5,961 nt of DNA, taken from positions 1-5,961 of the forward strand of contig JAFGVR010000253.1 of NCBI GenBank assembly GCA_016937915.1. The letters run 5' to 3'. Under the pieces are notes generated by a model. That model ran no database searches, had not been told where the DNA came from, and saw nothing but the letters and a program-made list of their open reading frames with translations. A program made the position numbers and the translations under genes. Below, one piece after another: positions 1-5,934 of this stretch (the first letter of the stretch is position 1; each line of letters begins with the position of its first letter). The stretch is from Campylobacterales bacterium. GTDB lineage: Bacteria > Campylobacterota > Campylobacteria > Campylobacterales > Sulfurimonadaceae.

Positions 1-73
1 TGAAATAAAACTCAAGAAAAGTTAAAAAAATGAAGTGAGTACTTTTAGGCTGCTGTAAAGGTGGATTTTAGAG

Positions 74-1987
74 GTGCCCTTTATATATACTTCGATTATA
101 GGTGTTTTGTTAACTGCGGTGGCTAGTCTATTTTTATTATCAACAGCATCAGAGATAGAAAAAGAGGTGCTGGATGAGAAAAAATCAGAACTCTTAAAAC
201 TGCTAGATTACAAAATCAAAGGTAAAGAGGATATCGGTTTAAGTAACGCTATCTCAATAGCAAATAATGAAAATATAGCCAAAGCACTTCAAACAAACGA
301 TAGAGATTTGGCTATAGCGATTTTAAGTGAAGTAAACCAAAACTTTAAAGACAACACAAAATATAAAAATATCAAAGTTCATATACATACAAAAGATACT
401 AAATCATTTGTTAGGGGATGGGATACTAAAAAATTTGGTGACGATCTTAGTTCATTTAGAGATACTCTTATCCATATAAAAGATACTAAAAAACCTTTTG
501 TCTCATTTGAAGCAGGTGCAAGTGATTTGGTTTTAAGAGGTATAGCACCAATATATGATAATAAAGAGTTAGTTGGTTCTTTGGAGTTTATCCAAGGACT
601 TGACTCAGTTGCAAAAAGCTTTGATAAAGATAAGAAAAACTTTTTATTTTTGATGGATAACTCTTTATTATCTGTTGCTAAAAAAGCACAAAATGCAATT
701 AGTGTAGCAAACTACAAAGTATCTCAAAACTTTGTTCAAAAAGAGTTTCTTAAAGATGCACAAGCTATAGATATGGAGCTTCTAAAAAAAGATGGCTTTT
801 ACATTAGTTCTAATTATTTCTATACTTTTGAATATGTCACAGATTATAATGGGAAGAAACTAGGTATATTTTTAGTAGCAGAAGATATCAAAAGTGTTAA
901 TAAAACTATAGATTCATCAAAAGAGATAGTTTATCAATCGATAATTTTTATTATTATTTTACTATTAGCTATGCAACTACTTGTATTTTTACTTCTAAAA
1001 AAACTAGTATTTGAAAAAATTGTAAGACTTGAAAATATTATGAGTGAGTCTATATCTAAAAATAACCTAAGACTAAGATGTTCGTATGATTCTAACGATG
1101 AGATAGGAAAGCTCTCTAAAAACTTTAACAAATTTTTAGATGCTATGAGTGACCTACTAAACGATACTAAAAAATCTGCTAGTGAAAACGCTTCCATATC
1201 TCATGAACTTTCAACAACAGCAATTGGTGTTGGAAATAATGTTGAGAGTTCTGTATCTATCGTAAACAAAGTAAGTACTCAATCTAAAGATATCATGTCT
1301 GAGTTAGCTGACTCTATATCTGAAGCAAAACAAAGCAAAGATAATATAGTAACAGCAAACAATAACTTAGGAGTAGCTAGAGATTATATTATATCTCTAA
1401 CTTCAAAAGTTCAAGATAATGCAGAGATGGAAGCTGAACTATCTCACAGTATGGAGTCCTTATCTAAAGATGCACAACAGGTAAAAACAGTATTAAATAT
1501 CATCTCTGATATCGCAGACCAAACAAACCTACTTGCTTTAAATGCTGCAATTGAAGCTGCAAGAGCTGGTGAACATGGTCGTGGATTTGCTGTTGTTGCT
1601 GACGAGGTGCGAAAATTAGCTGAGAGGACACAAAAAACACTATCAGAAACAAATGCAACTATAAATATGCTTGTACAATCAATAGACACTGTTTCAACTC
1701 AAATCAGTTCAAATTCTGATGAGATTCAAGATTTAGCAACTATCGTAGAGGATAAAATAAACTCAACAGTATCAATAGTTAATTCTTCAGTTTCTGCAAG
1801 TGAAAGAACAGTTCAAAGTTTTAATAAAACAGGACAAAATATAGAGACTATTGTACATAGTATAGAAGAGATAAATAGAATCTCCTCAGTAAACGCTAGA
1901 AGTGTTGAAGAGATAGCTGCAGCTGCAGAACACCTAAATAACCTAACAGCTGAACTAAATACAAAACTTGAACGATTTAATACATAA
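74..1987 (+). CDS. Methyl-accepting chemotaxis protein with double-Cache-type periplasmic sensor
   Basis: A transmembrane chemoreceptor of 637 residues that would bind a small ligand outside the inner membrane and control the CheA/CheW kinase array. Visible order: membrane segment at residues 2-23; long periplasmic region 24-285 starting with an acidic/basic helix and holding [10 protein letters not shown] (103-112) and LRGIAPIYD (154-162), typical of the double-Cache (dCache_3-like) receptor group; membrane segment 286-311; HAMP about 308-362; coiled-coil signalling domain with the invariant tip near 478-520 ([19 protein letters not shown], then [18 protein letters not shown]). No C-terminal CheR/CheB-tethering pentapeptide is present; it ends in ERFNT. 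The start is GTG at 74, since in-frame stops lie at 56-58 and 23-25 and no upstream in-frame ATG exists. AAAGGTGG at 57-64 is a plausible ribosome site. The protein lacks the basic cytoplasmic tail usual before the first membrane segment. The family call is secure; the ligand is unknown and the sensor subclass is inferred from motifs. Confidence 0.95.
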   Translation: MPFIYTSIIGVLLTAVASLFLLSTASEIEKEVLDEKKSELLKLLDYKIKGKEDIGLSNAISIANNENIAKALQTNDRDLAIAILSEVNQNFKDNTKYKNIKVHIHTKDTKSFVRGWDTKKFGDDLSSFRDTLIHIKDTKKPFVSFEAGASDLVLRGIAPIYDNKELVGSLEFIQGLDSVAKSFDKDKKNFLFLMDNSLLSVAKKAQNAISVANYKVSQNFVQKEFLKDAQAIDMELLKKDGFYISSNYFYTFEYVTDYNGKKLGIFLVAEDIKSVNKTIDSSKEIVYQSIIFIIILLLAMQLLVFLLLKKLVFEKIVRLENIMSESISKNNLRLRCSYDSNDEIGKLSKNFNKFLDAMSDLLNDTKKSASENASISHELSTTAIGVGNNVESSVSIVNKVSTQSKDIMSELADSISEAKQSKDNIVTANNNLGVARDYIISLTSKVQDNAEMEAELSHSMESLSKDAQQVKTVLNIISDIADQTNLLALNAAIEAARAGEHGRGFAVVADEVRKLAERTQKTLSETNATINMLVQSIDTVSTQISSNSDEIQDLATIVEDKINSTVSIVNSSVSASERTVQSFNKTGQNIETIVHSIEEINRISSVNARSVEEIAAAAEHLNNLTAELNTKLERFNT

Positions 1988-1994
1988 ATAAAAT

Positions 1995-2041
1995 TAAGAG
2001 AGTATCCATTAAGATATAATGTCTTGATGTGAACTCTCTTA
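1995..2041. terminator. Two-tier hairpin after the chemoreceptor gene, possible (bidirectional) terminator
   Basis: Seven bases after the chemoreceptor stop, TAAGAGAGT (1995-2003) is perfectly complementary to ACTCTCTTA (2033-2041). Inside it, 2007-2015 pairs with 2021-2029 over nine positions, two of them G-T wobbles, around a five-base loop; a 3x3 internal bulge separates the tiers. There is no T-tract on the right, so it is not a classical intrinsic terminator for the + strand. It may end or stabilise the chemoreceptor mRNA. It may also be the old convergent terminator between this gene and recQ, because its right edge coincides with the stop-like TTA of the recQ-end copy at 2039-2057. Confidence 0.45.
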
Positions 2042-2057
2042 GAGATGCTCATCTATA
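2039..2057 (+). repeat. Left copy of 19-base direct repeat (copy of recQ 3' end)
   Basis: This stretch matches 3276-3294 at 18 of 19 positions, with 15 consecutive identical bases (AGATGCTCATCTATA, 2043-2057). On the minus strand it reads Ile-Asp-Glu-His-Leu-stop, the same as the end of recQ; the single difference is a silent Leu codon change (CTC against CTG). It is not part of a gene here. The match may be the scar of an insertion at the end of recQ. Confidence 0.6.
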
Positions 2058-2069
2058 GGTAGTGTTTCC

Positions 2070-2092
2070 ATATTTGACAATATATCTAAAAT
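2070..2092 (+). promoter_or_regulatory. Candidate promoter/operator of the antitoxin-toxin pair
   Basis: The 50 bases before the antitoxin are very AT-rich. TGACAATAT (2075-2083) could be an extended -10 (TG, one base, CAATAT), which would place the transcript start about 18 bases before the ATG. ATATT-TGAC-AATAT (2070-2083) is a perfect five-base inverted repeat over the same bases, the kind of short dyad that ribbon-helix-helix antitoxins bind to repress themselves. TAAAAT at 2087-2092 is a rival -10. Weak, position-based evidence only. Confidence 0.25.
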
Positions 2093-2107
2093 GTTAAAGG
2101 GTTTTAT

Positions 2108-2341
2108 ATGGCTAGTGTTAAAAAACTTATATCACTTGATGAAGGTATAGCAAAAGAGTTAGAAAGTGTTGCTAAAGCACTTCATAAGTCTCAAAAAGAG
2201 GTTGTGGAGAATGCACTTGATTTTTACTTTGATTATACAGATACGGTTGTAGCTGATAAGGTTACAAAAGATATAAAATCAGGTGATATGAAAGTATTTG
2301 ATGCAGATGATGTTTACAAAGAGCTTGGTATAGAGCTTTGA
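2108..2341 (+). CDS. Ribbon-helix-helix (CopG/RelB-like) antitoxin of a type II toxin-antitoxin pair
   Basis: A 77-residue protein. Residues 1-45 look like a ribbon-helix-helix DNA-binding fold: a short polar strand (VKKLISLDEG), then two helices (IAKELESVAKALHKS; QKEVVENALDFYFDYT). The C-terminal part, residues 46-77, is charged and ends in DDVYKELGIEL, as in antitoxins whose tail wraps the toxin. AAAGGG (2096-2101), six bases before the ATG, is a good ribosome site. The toxin-like frame begins at a TTG overlapping this stop codon (TTGA, 2338-2341), the coupled layout expected of an operon. The usual job is to neutralise the toxin and repress the pair's own promoter. Because the toxin here is broken, the antitoxin is probably an orphan, perhaps acting on a related toxin elsewhere or only as a small regulator. 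The exact family (CopG, RelB or ParD) is not settled from sequence reading. Confidence 0.85.
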   Translation: MASVKKLISLDEGIAKELESVAKALHKSQKEVVENALDFYFDYTDTVVADKVTKDIKSGDMKVFDADDVYKELGIEL

Positions 2342-2460
2342 CTATAAAATATTCTGAAAAATCACTAAAAGATCTAAAATCATTTTCACACCCAGATAGA
2401 ACTCTTATAGCTAAAAAAGTAGATGCACACTCGTTCCCACGATTTTGTGGGAATGGATAG
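2338..2460 (+). pseudogene. RelE/ParE-type toxin, truncated by a repeat insertion
   Basis: From the TTG overlapping the antitoxin stop, the frame reads (M)TIKYSEKSLKDLKSF, then SHPDRTLIAKKVDAHS, then runs into the repeat and stops at 2458-2460 (40 codons). The first 30 or so residues match the start of RelE/ParE toxins: a strand with Y-S-x-K/E-x-L, then a helix and a DRxLIAKK second helix. The family is normally 85-100 residues, with catalytic or structural residues in the missing C-terminal half. Translation after about codon 30 is encoded by the hairpin repeat, not toxin sequence. The product is therefore almost certainly inactive as a ribonuclease or gyrase poison. A fragment reading GFYRL at 2531-2545 resembles a motif near the end of such toxins and may be a leftover, but it is too short to rely on. 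Confidence 0.75.
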
Positions 2461-2525
2461 TTTTTGTTTTTCTGTTTTTATACGCATTCCCACAAGATTG
2501 TGGGAATGAAGAGAGGTGGAACGAG
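2428..2525 (+). repeat. REPIN-like two-hairpin repeat, copy A
   Basis: Hairpin 1 is 2432-2455: ten pairs (two G-T) round an ATTT loop, arms CGTTCCCACG and TGTGGGAATG. Hairpin 2 is 2485-2508: a perfect ten-base stem CATTCCCACA/TGTGGGAATG round AGAT. A T-rich linker (2456-2484) joins them. The outer ends CTCGTTCCCAC (2430-2440) and GTGGAACGAG (2516-2525) form imperfect terminal inverted repeats, so the unit looks like a complete small mobile element of about 96 bases. It interrupts the toxin gene. Positions 2428-2497 align without gaps, at 57 of 70 bases, to the reverse complement of 3191-3260. Paired GTGGGAA-type palindromes are the layout of REP doublets (REPINs), which are moved in trans by RAYT transposases; none is in the window. 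Confidence 0.8.
2432..2479 (+). terminator. Possible terminator formed by repeat hairpin 1 and its T-rich linker
   Basis: On the + strand the ten-pair hairpin 2432-2455 is followed, after GATAG, by T-rich sequence (2461-2479, only one G-containing and one CTG break). This could end the antitoxin-toxin transcript. The five-base gap between stem and T-run weakens the case for a classical intrinsic terminator. Confidence 0.3.
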
Positions 2526-2542
2526 GAATAGGCTTCTATCGC

Positions 2543-3109
2543 TTACTTAATGTTATTAAGCCATTCTTCTGAATTTTTCCACTTATTTGATGACTTTTCC
2601 ATTGCTAATTTTAGAATTTTTTTATTGTAGTTTAAAAACTCATTAGAAGATTTTCCTTTTTTGTAAGAAAGTATATTGTCGTCAATATAGACATGCATAA
2701 TCTCATCTTGTTGAATTATTTGATGTCGAGCTGATATTGCTGTCACTATAGAAAATGTTGTTTTAATGCCTTCTGTATAAGTATTTATAAAACTAGTTTT
2801 TCTATATTTCATACAGTTTTCATATTCGTTATTATTTGCTCCTAATGCAAAACTTAAAGCTACGCTTCGCTTTCTACAGAGTGAGGCATAATAAAAATCA
2901 AAATAAGTTTCCGTTGATTTATTTAATGTTTCCAACATTTCAGCCTTATCTATACTATTTTCACTAACACCTATTATAGATACATTAGAGTACAACTCTT
3001 CATTTAAAGAATTTTTCTTAGCATAATCCAACGTTTTAACATTATGCACTCCACCCACTGAATAGCTTAATATTAAAATAAAACTAAAACAAAAATAAAC
3101 TTTTTTCAT
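2543..3109 (-). CDS. Small secreted protein of unknown function
   Basis: I do not recognise this 188-residue protein. It begins MKKVYFCFSFILILSYSVGG, a signal peptide with a basic start and hydrophobic core, probably cleaved near residue 20. The mature part is polar and charged, with two cysteines (78 and 99, in CRKRS and ENCMKY) that could form a periplasmic disulfide. The end is helical and Lys/Trp-rich (NKWKNSEEWLNNIK). The same frame stays open to an ATG at 3241, but those 44 extra codons read through repeat copy B and would bury the signal peptide. The ATG at 3109 has GGAGT at 3116-3120 as ribosome site and a good -10 upstream. Three 60-base rows counted in the gene are 20, 27 and 25% G+C, against 33% in a chemoreceptor row and 48% in a recQ row, which suggests foreign origin. 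It sits alone between the two inverted repeat copies, with no partner on its strand except recQ upstream. Confidence 0.75.
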   Translation of the reverse strand: MKKVYFCFSFILILSYSVGGVHNVKTLDYAKKNSLNEELYSNVSIIGVSENSIDKAEMLETLNKSTETYFDFYYASLCRKRSVALSFALGANNNEYENCMKYRKTSFINTYTEGIKTTFSIVTAISARHQIIQQDEIMHVYIDDNILSYKKGKSSNEFLNYNKKILKLAMEKSSNKWKNSEEWLNNIK

Positions 3110-3132
3110 TAATAAACTCCGCACTGTAAATT

Positions 3133-3147
3133 TGTTAAATTTTAACA
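3133..3147 (-). promoter_or_regulatory. Candidate extended -10 promoter overlapped by a perfect 15-base dyad
   Basis: On the minus strand TGTTAAAAT (3147-3139) is an extended -10 (TG, one base, TAAAAT), placing a transcript start about 22 bases before the secreted-protein ATG at 3109. The same bases lie in a perfect odd-length palindrome, TGTTAAA-T-TTTAACA, 3133-3147. A dyad over a -10 is a typical repressor position, but AT-rich DNA makes such palindromes easier to find by chance. No convincing -35 is visible. Confidence 0.35.
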
Positions 3148-3190
3148 TAAAATTCTTAAAAAAATTAATATTTTTCCATCGTTTGTATAA

Positions 3191-3260
3191 TTTTGTGGGA
3201 ATGGATACGAAAACTGAACAACAAAAACTATCTATTCTCACGAAATCATGGGAATAAGTG
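3191..3260 (-). repeat. REPIN-like repeat, copy B (inverted, second hairpin decayed)
   Basis: Reverse-complement relative of copy A, 57 of 70 bases without gaps; the core attttgtgggaatggata also recurs directly (2442-2459 and 3190-3207). Hairpin 1 is at 3233-3256 and differs from copy A at six bases. All six fall in the stem and keep pairing on at least one strand, including one full C-G to T-A swap at the outermost pair. Beyond 3191 the second hairpin has lost its right arm, so this is the older or damaged copy. It sits between recQ and the secreted-protein gene; its hairpin and T-rich linker (TAGTTTTTGTTGTT on the minus strand) may also help end the recQ transcript. Confidence 0.75.
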
Positions 3261-3275
3261 AAAAATATTTAGAAG

Positions 3276-3294
3276 TTACAGATGCTCATCTATA
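3276..3294 (+). repeat. Right copy of 19-base direct repeat (recQ 3' end)
   Basis: Matches 2039-2057 at 18 of 19 positions. Here it encodes the last five residues (IDEHL) and stop of recQ on the minus strand, so this is the functional copy and the left one is the duplicate. Confidence 0.6.
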
Positions 3295-5063
3295 ACCTCC
3301 AAAAACTCTTCCCCAAAAGCTTCATATTTTTTCTCACCAACTCCGTTTACTTCTAGCATCGTTTTTTTATCGTAGGGTTTGTCGTTTGCTAGATGCTTTA
3401 GGGTTTTGTCATTAAATATCAAGTACGCTGGAACATCCATATCAGCGGCTATTTCGGCTCTTTTTTGACGCAGTTTTTCATAAAGCTCTTCATCAAACTC
3501 AAAATCGCTTTTTTGTTTTACAGCTTTCTCTTTTACAGACACTTCAAGTCTTGATGACCTTATGTTTACAAGTTTTTGCCCCTTGAGTACTTTGATAGCA
3601 TCAGGGGTTAGTTTCAAAATACTAAACTCACCCAAAGTTAAGATGCCAAGCTCTATAAGTCTTTCTAAAACTACAAACCACTCTTTTTTGCTAAAGTGCA
3701 TCCCTATCCCATAAACAGAGAGTTTATCGGCTTCGTTTGATAACAGTTTTTGCTCTTTTGAACCCCTTAAAACATCTACGATATAGTTTTTTCCAAACGA
3801 TTCGTTTGTCCTATAAACGGTGCTTAGAAGCATCTGAGCCTCTTTTGTTATATCCTCTTTTTTATCATCCTCGCTTAAACAGTTGTCGCATCTATCTTCA
3901 CACTCTTTTATATCATCTTCAAAATAGTTAGCTATCTGCTTGTGAAAACAGATCTCACTTGTGGCGTATCTGTATATTTGGTCACATTTTTGCTCTTGGT
4001 GGAGTCTGTACTCCCCATTTGGTATCTCTTGCAAAAATCTTTTGTGTTGGACTATGTCACCTGCATTAAAGAGTAAAAGCACTTCGCTATCTTCCCCATC
4101 TCTTCCAGCACGCCCTATCTCTTGGTAGTAGTTTTCCAGAGTTTTTGGAAGTGATAGATGCACCACAAAACGGATGTCACTTTTATCTATCCCCATTCCA
4201 AAAGCGATGGTAGCTACCATAATATTGGCTTTGTCATTTACAAAATCTCTAAAATTTTGTTCCCTTGTTTGTTGCGAAAGTCCTGCGTGGTAAGGGAGTG
4301 CTTTGTAACCTTTTTCTACAAGGTATTCACAAACCTCTTCAACTTTTTTTCTACTACTTACATAGATGATGCCATTCTCATCTTCATGCCTTGATAAAAA
4401 ATCTCTAAGTTGTGTATAACCGTTTTGAAATCTTCTTTGAGCTGAGATGAAGATATTTTTTCTAAATATCTTCCCTTTTAAAATTAAAGGATTTTCAAGA
4501 TGCAAAGAGTTTACTATGTCATCTTTTACATGATTTGTACTTGTTGCGGTAAATGCACAGATGCTAGTGTGGGGAAAGTTTGCTTTTAAGTTTCCCAAAG
4601 CTCTATAATCATCCCTAAACTCATGCCCCCACTGAGATATACAGTGAGCCTCATCTATCACAAAAAAGTTGATGTTGAGCTGTCTTAGAAAATCTATCAT
4701 AAATTGGGTGTTAAGTCTCTCAGGGGAGAGGTACAAAAACTTCAATTCCCCCCTTGATGCTTTTTTTATCACCTCACTTATCTGCTCAGAACTTTGAGCT
4801 GAACTTATCATCTCTGCACTAAGATTTTGAGCTTTTAGAGATGCTACTTGGTCTTGCATCAGAGCTATAAGTGGGGAGATAACTATGCTGATGCCATTTT
4901 TTAGAAGTGTTGGGAGTTGATAGACTAGACTTTTACCACCACCAGTTGGGAGTATCATAAGCAAATCTTGCCCATTCATTATAGCATCTACACCATCTTC
5001 TTGAAGCTCCCTAAAAGAGTTGTGACCAAATATATCTTTTAAAATTCTATACTTTATACTCAT
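3276..5063 (-). CDS. recQ: ATP-dependent DNA helicase RecQ
   Basis: A 3'-5' DNA helicase acting in recombination and in processing stalled forks, 595 residues, the family's usual length. Domains in order: helicase core 1 with ILPTGGGKS (Walker A, 37-45), DEAH (137-140) and the RecQ aromatic loop CISQWGHEFRDDY (141-153); helicase core 2 with QEIGRAGRDG (motif VI, 314-323); zinc site C372, C388, C392 and C395; winged-helix RQC domain about 405-500; HRDC domain about 524-595 (LRQKRAEIAADMDVPAYLIF). No key residue is missing. The start at 5063 is the only in-frame ATG before the Walker A region and after a stop at about 5100. No ribosome site lies just before it; AAAGGGG sits at 5089-5095, next to a nine-codon frame whose TGA overlaps the recQ ATG. 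The glucosaminidase-like gene lies 55 bases upstream on the same strand, so the two are probably one transcript. Confidence 0.97.
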   Translation of the reverse strand: MSIKYRILKDIFGHNSFRELQEDGVDAIMNGQDLLMILPTGGGKSLVYQLPTLLKNGISIVISPLIALMQDQVASLKAQNLSAEMISSAQSSEQISEVIKKASRGELKFLYLSPERLNTQFMIDFLRQLNINFFVIDEAHCISQWGHEFRDDYRALGNLKANFPHTSICAFTATSTNHVKDDIVNSLHLENPLILKGKIFRKNIFISAQRRFQNGYTQLRDFLSRHEDENGIIYVSSRKKVEEVCEYLVEKGYKALPYHAGLSQQTREQNFRDFVNDKANIMVATIAFGMGIDKSDIRFVVHLSLPKTLENYYQEIGRAGRDGEDSEVLLLFNAGDIVQHKRFLQEIPNGEYRLHQEQKCDQIYRYATSEICFHKQIANYFEDDIKECEDRCDNCLSEDDKKEDITKEAQMLLSTVYRTNESFGKNYIVDVLRGSKEQKLLSNEADKLSVYGIGMHFSKKEWFVVLERLIELGILTLGEFSILKLTPDAIKVLKGQKLVNIRSSRLEVSVKEKAVKQKSDFEFDEELYEKLRQKRAEIAADMDVPAYLIFNDKTLKHLANDKPYDKKTMLEVNGVGEKKYEAFGEEFLEVIDEHL

Positions 5064-5086
5064 GTTACTATAGCATCTGATGCCAT
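5060..5086 (-). other. Possible nine-codon leader frame overlapping the recQ start
   Basis: ATG at 5086-5084 opens a frame reading MASDAIVT and stops at TGA (5062-5060), which overlaps the recQ ATG in an ATGA arrangement. AAAGGGG (5095-5089) lies two to four bases before its ATG, closer than ideal. It could load ribosomes that re-initiate on recQ, or simply be a chance frame in the leader. Confidence 0.25.
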
Positions 5087-5117
5087 AACCCCTTTAAAAC
5101 TAAAATAAAATCTTATT

Positions 5118-5885
5118 TTACCAAGCTTCTTTGAAACTTTTACCTTTATCTATCTCTTGAATCAGTTCAACCAAACCTGCATTTTTCATAACAGCTTTTA
5201 CTTTTTTTGGCCATGTTTCTCTGTAGTTAAACGACATAGGTTTACCACCGATGCCATCTATAAACTCTAAGTTTGTTTTTTTAGAAAGTAAAGTTTTTTT
5301 ACCATTTAGTTTAACTTGTTTCTCAAGCCATGCTTTTGAGTCTCTAAAAACTGGTATGTTGCTTTTTTCACTTATCCACTTAGATGTAAAATCCTCTAGA
5401 TTTTTTCTTTTTGCCTTTGCAAACATTTGTGGATTTTTATGAAAATAATCAAGCTCTTTTTGTTGTCCAGCTATAGCTTTTGGTCTGTAGTCTTTTTTTA
5501 AAGATTTTGCCCTTTTTTTATAAAGTAACTCATCTTTTGAGTATTTGGCTATATTTTGTGGAAGATAGATTATCTCTGATGTTTTTTTGATGCTTGGCAG
5601 GTATAGTGCTGGAAGCTCTGCATCACCTTTATTTGCACCAAGAGAGAGGATATTTCCAGTTATCCTAGCTACATAACCTCTACCATAACCACTCTCAACA
5701 CCAGCTATGGCCAAAACAGCCGCAGGGGGGATGTTGTACTTCATCCCAAGCTCATAAGCATCTTTTGCTATCGATTTATAAAAATCTCTAACATGATCAT
5801 ATTTTCTATATCTAAACTCCTGCTTATTTGCAAAAAGGGTAGTAGATGTAATTAGAATCGTTATTATCAAAATAACTTTTTTCAT
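5118..5885 (-). CDS. Exported glucosaminidase-like (Bax-type) peptidoglycan hydrolase
   Basis: A 255-residue protein with a signal peptide (MKKVILIITILITSTTLFA, likely cleaved after residue 19), so periplasmic. Residues 33-85 carry the lysozyme-like glucosaminidase signature: a helix, then IPPAAVLAIAGVESGYGRG (52-70) and ITGNILSLGA (75-84), resembling the E-S-G-W-G ... N-N-L-F-G pattern of the family. Glu64 is the probable catalytic acid. The rest (residues 90-255) is lysine-rich and fits the helical remainder of Bax-type proteins, but I see no separate wall-binding domain or membrane anchor. Expected role: cutting glycan strands of peptidoglycan during growth or remodelling. The start is supported by GAGGAGA (5897-5891), five bases before the ATG. 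Family assignment is by motif; substrate bond and exact subfamily are inferred. The neighbour recQ has no obvious functional link. Confidence 0.8.
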   Translation of the reverse strand: MKKVILIITILITSTTLFANKQEFRYRKYDHVRDFYKSIAKDAYELGMKYNIPPAAVLAIAGVESGYGRGYVARITGNILSLGANKGDAELPALYLPSIKKTSEIIYLPQNIAKYSKDELLYKKRAKSLKKDYRPKAIAGQQKELDYFHKNPQMFAKAKRKNLEDFTSKWISEKSNIPVFRDSKAWLEKQVKLNGKKTLLSKKTNLEFIDGIGGKPMSFNYRETWPKKVKAVMKNAGLVELIQEIDKGKSFKEAW

Positions 5886-5925
5886 AACACTCTCCTCGTT
5901 GTTGTTTAGTATTTAGATATCTCTT

Positions 5926-5934
5926 ATTATCACA
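5926..5934 (-). promoter_or_regulatory. Candidate extended -10 promoter for the hydrolase-recQ transcript
   Basis: On the minus strand TGTGATAAT (5934-5926) fits an extended -10 (TG, one base, GATAAT), which would put the transcript start about 34 bases before the hydrolase ATG. No -35 hexamer at a normal distance is evident; TTGATG (5951-5946) is only 14 bases away. Confidence 0.3.

Noticed and set aside
934..2052. Minus-strand open frames inside and after the chemoreceptor
   Set aside because: They lie antisense to a well-conserved coding frame, have no family features or ribosome sites, and are composition shadows.
2039..2072. Minus-strand mini-frame METLPIDEHL at the left direct repeat
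   Set aside because: Ten codons with no clear ribosome site; the IDEHL-stop part is explained by the recQ-end duplication, so I do not call a gene.
2074..2079. Perfect TTGACA as a -35 box for the antitoxin
   Set aside because: At 16-18 bases downstream there is no -10, and that position is the ribosome site; the hexamer is better explained as part of an extended -10/dyad or chance.
3110..3241. N-terminal extension of the secreted-protein frame to an ATG at 3241
   Set aside because: The extra 44 codons read through repeat copy B and would bury a clear signal peptide; the ATG at 3109 has its own ribosome site and promoter.
2428..3260. CRISPR-like repeats
   Set aside because: Only two copies, in inverted orientation and separated by a gene; no regular repeat-spacer pattern and no cas genes.
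5101..5120. TAAAATAA/TTATTTTA hairpin between the hydrolase and recQ as a terminator
   Set aside because: Eight A-T pairs only, overlapping the hydrolase stop codon; too weak to end transcription and common in AT-rich DNA, so co-transcription with recQ remains likely.
3737..5442. Plus-strand open frames inside recQ and the hydrolase gene
   Set aside because: Antisense shadows of convincing genes with no recognisable protein features.
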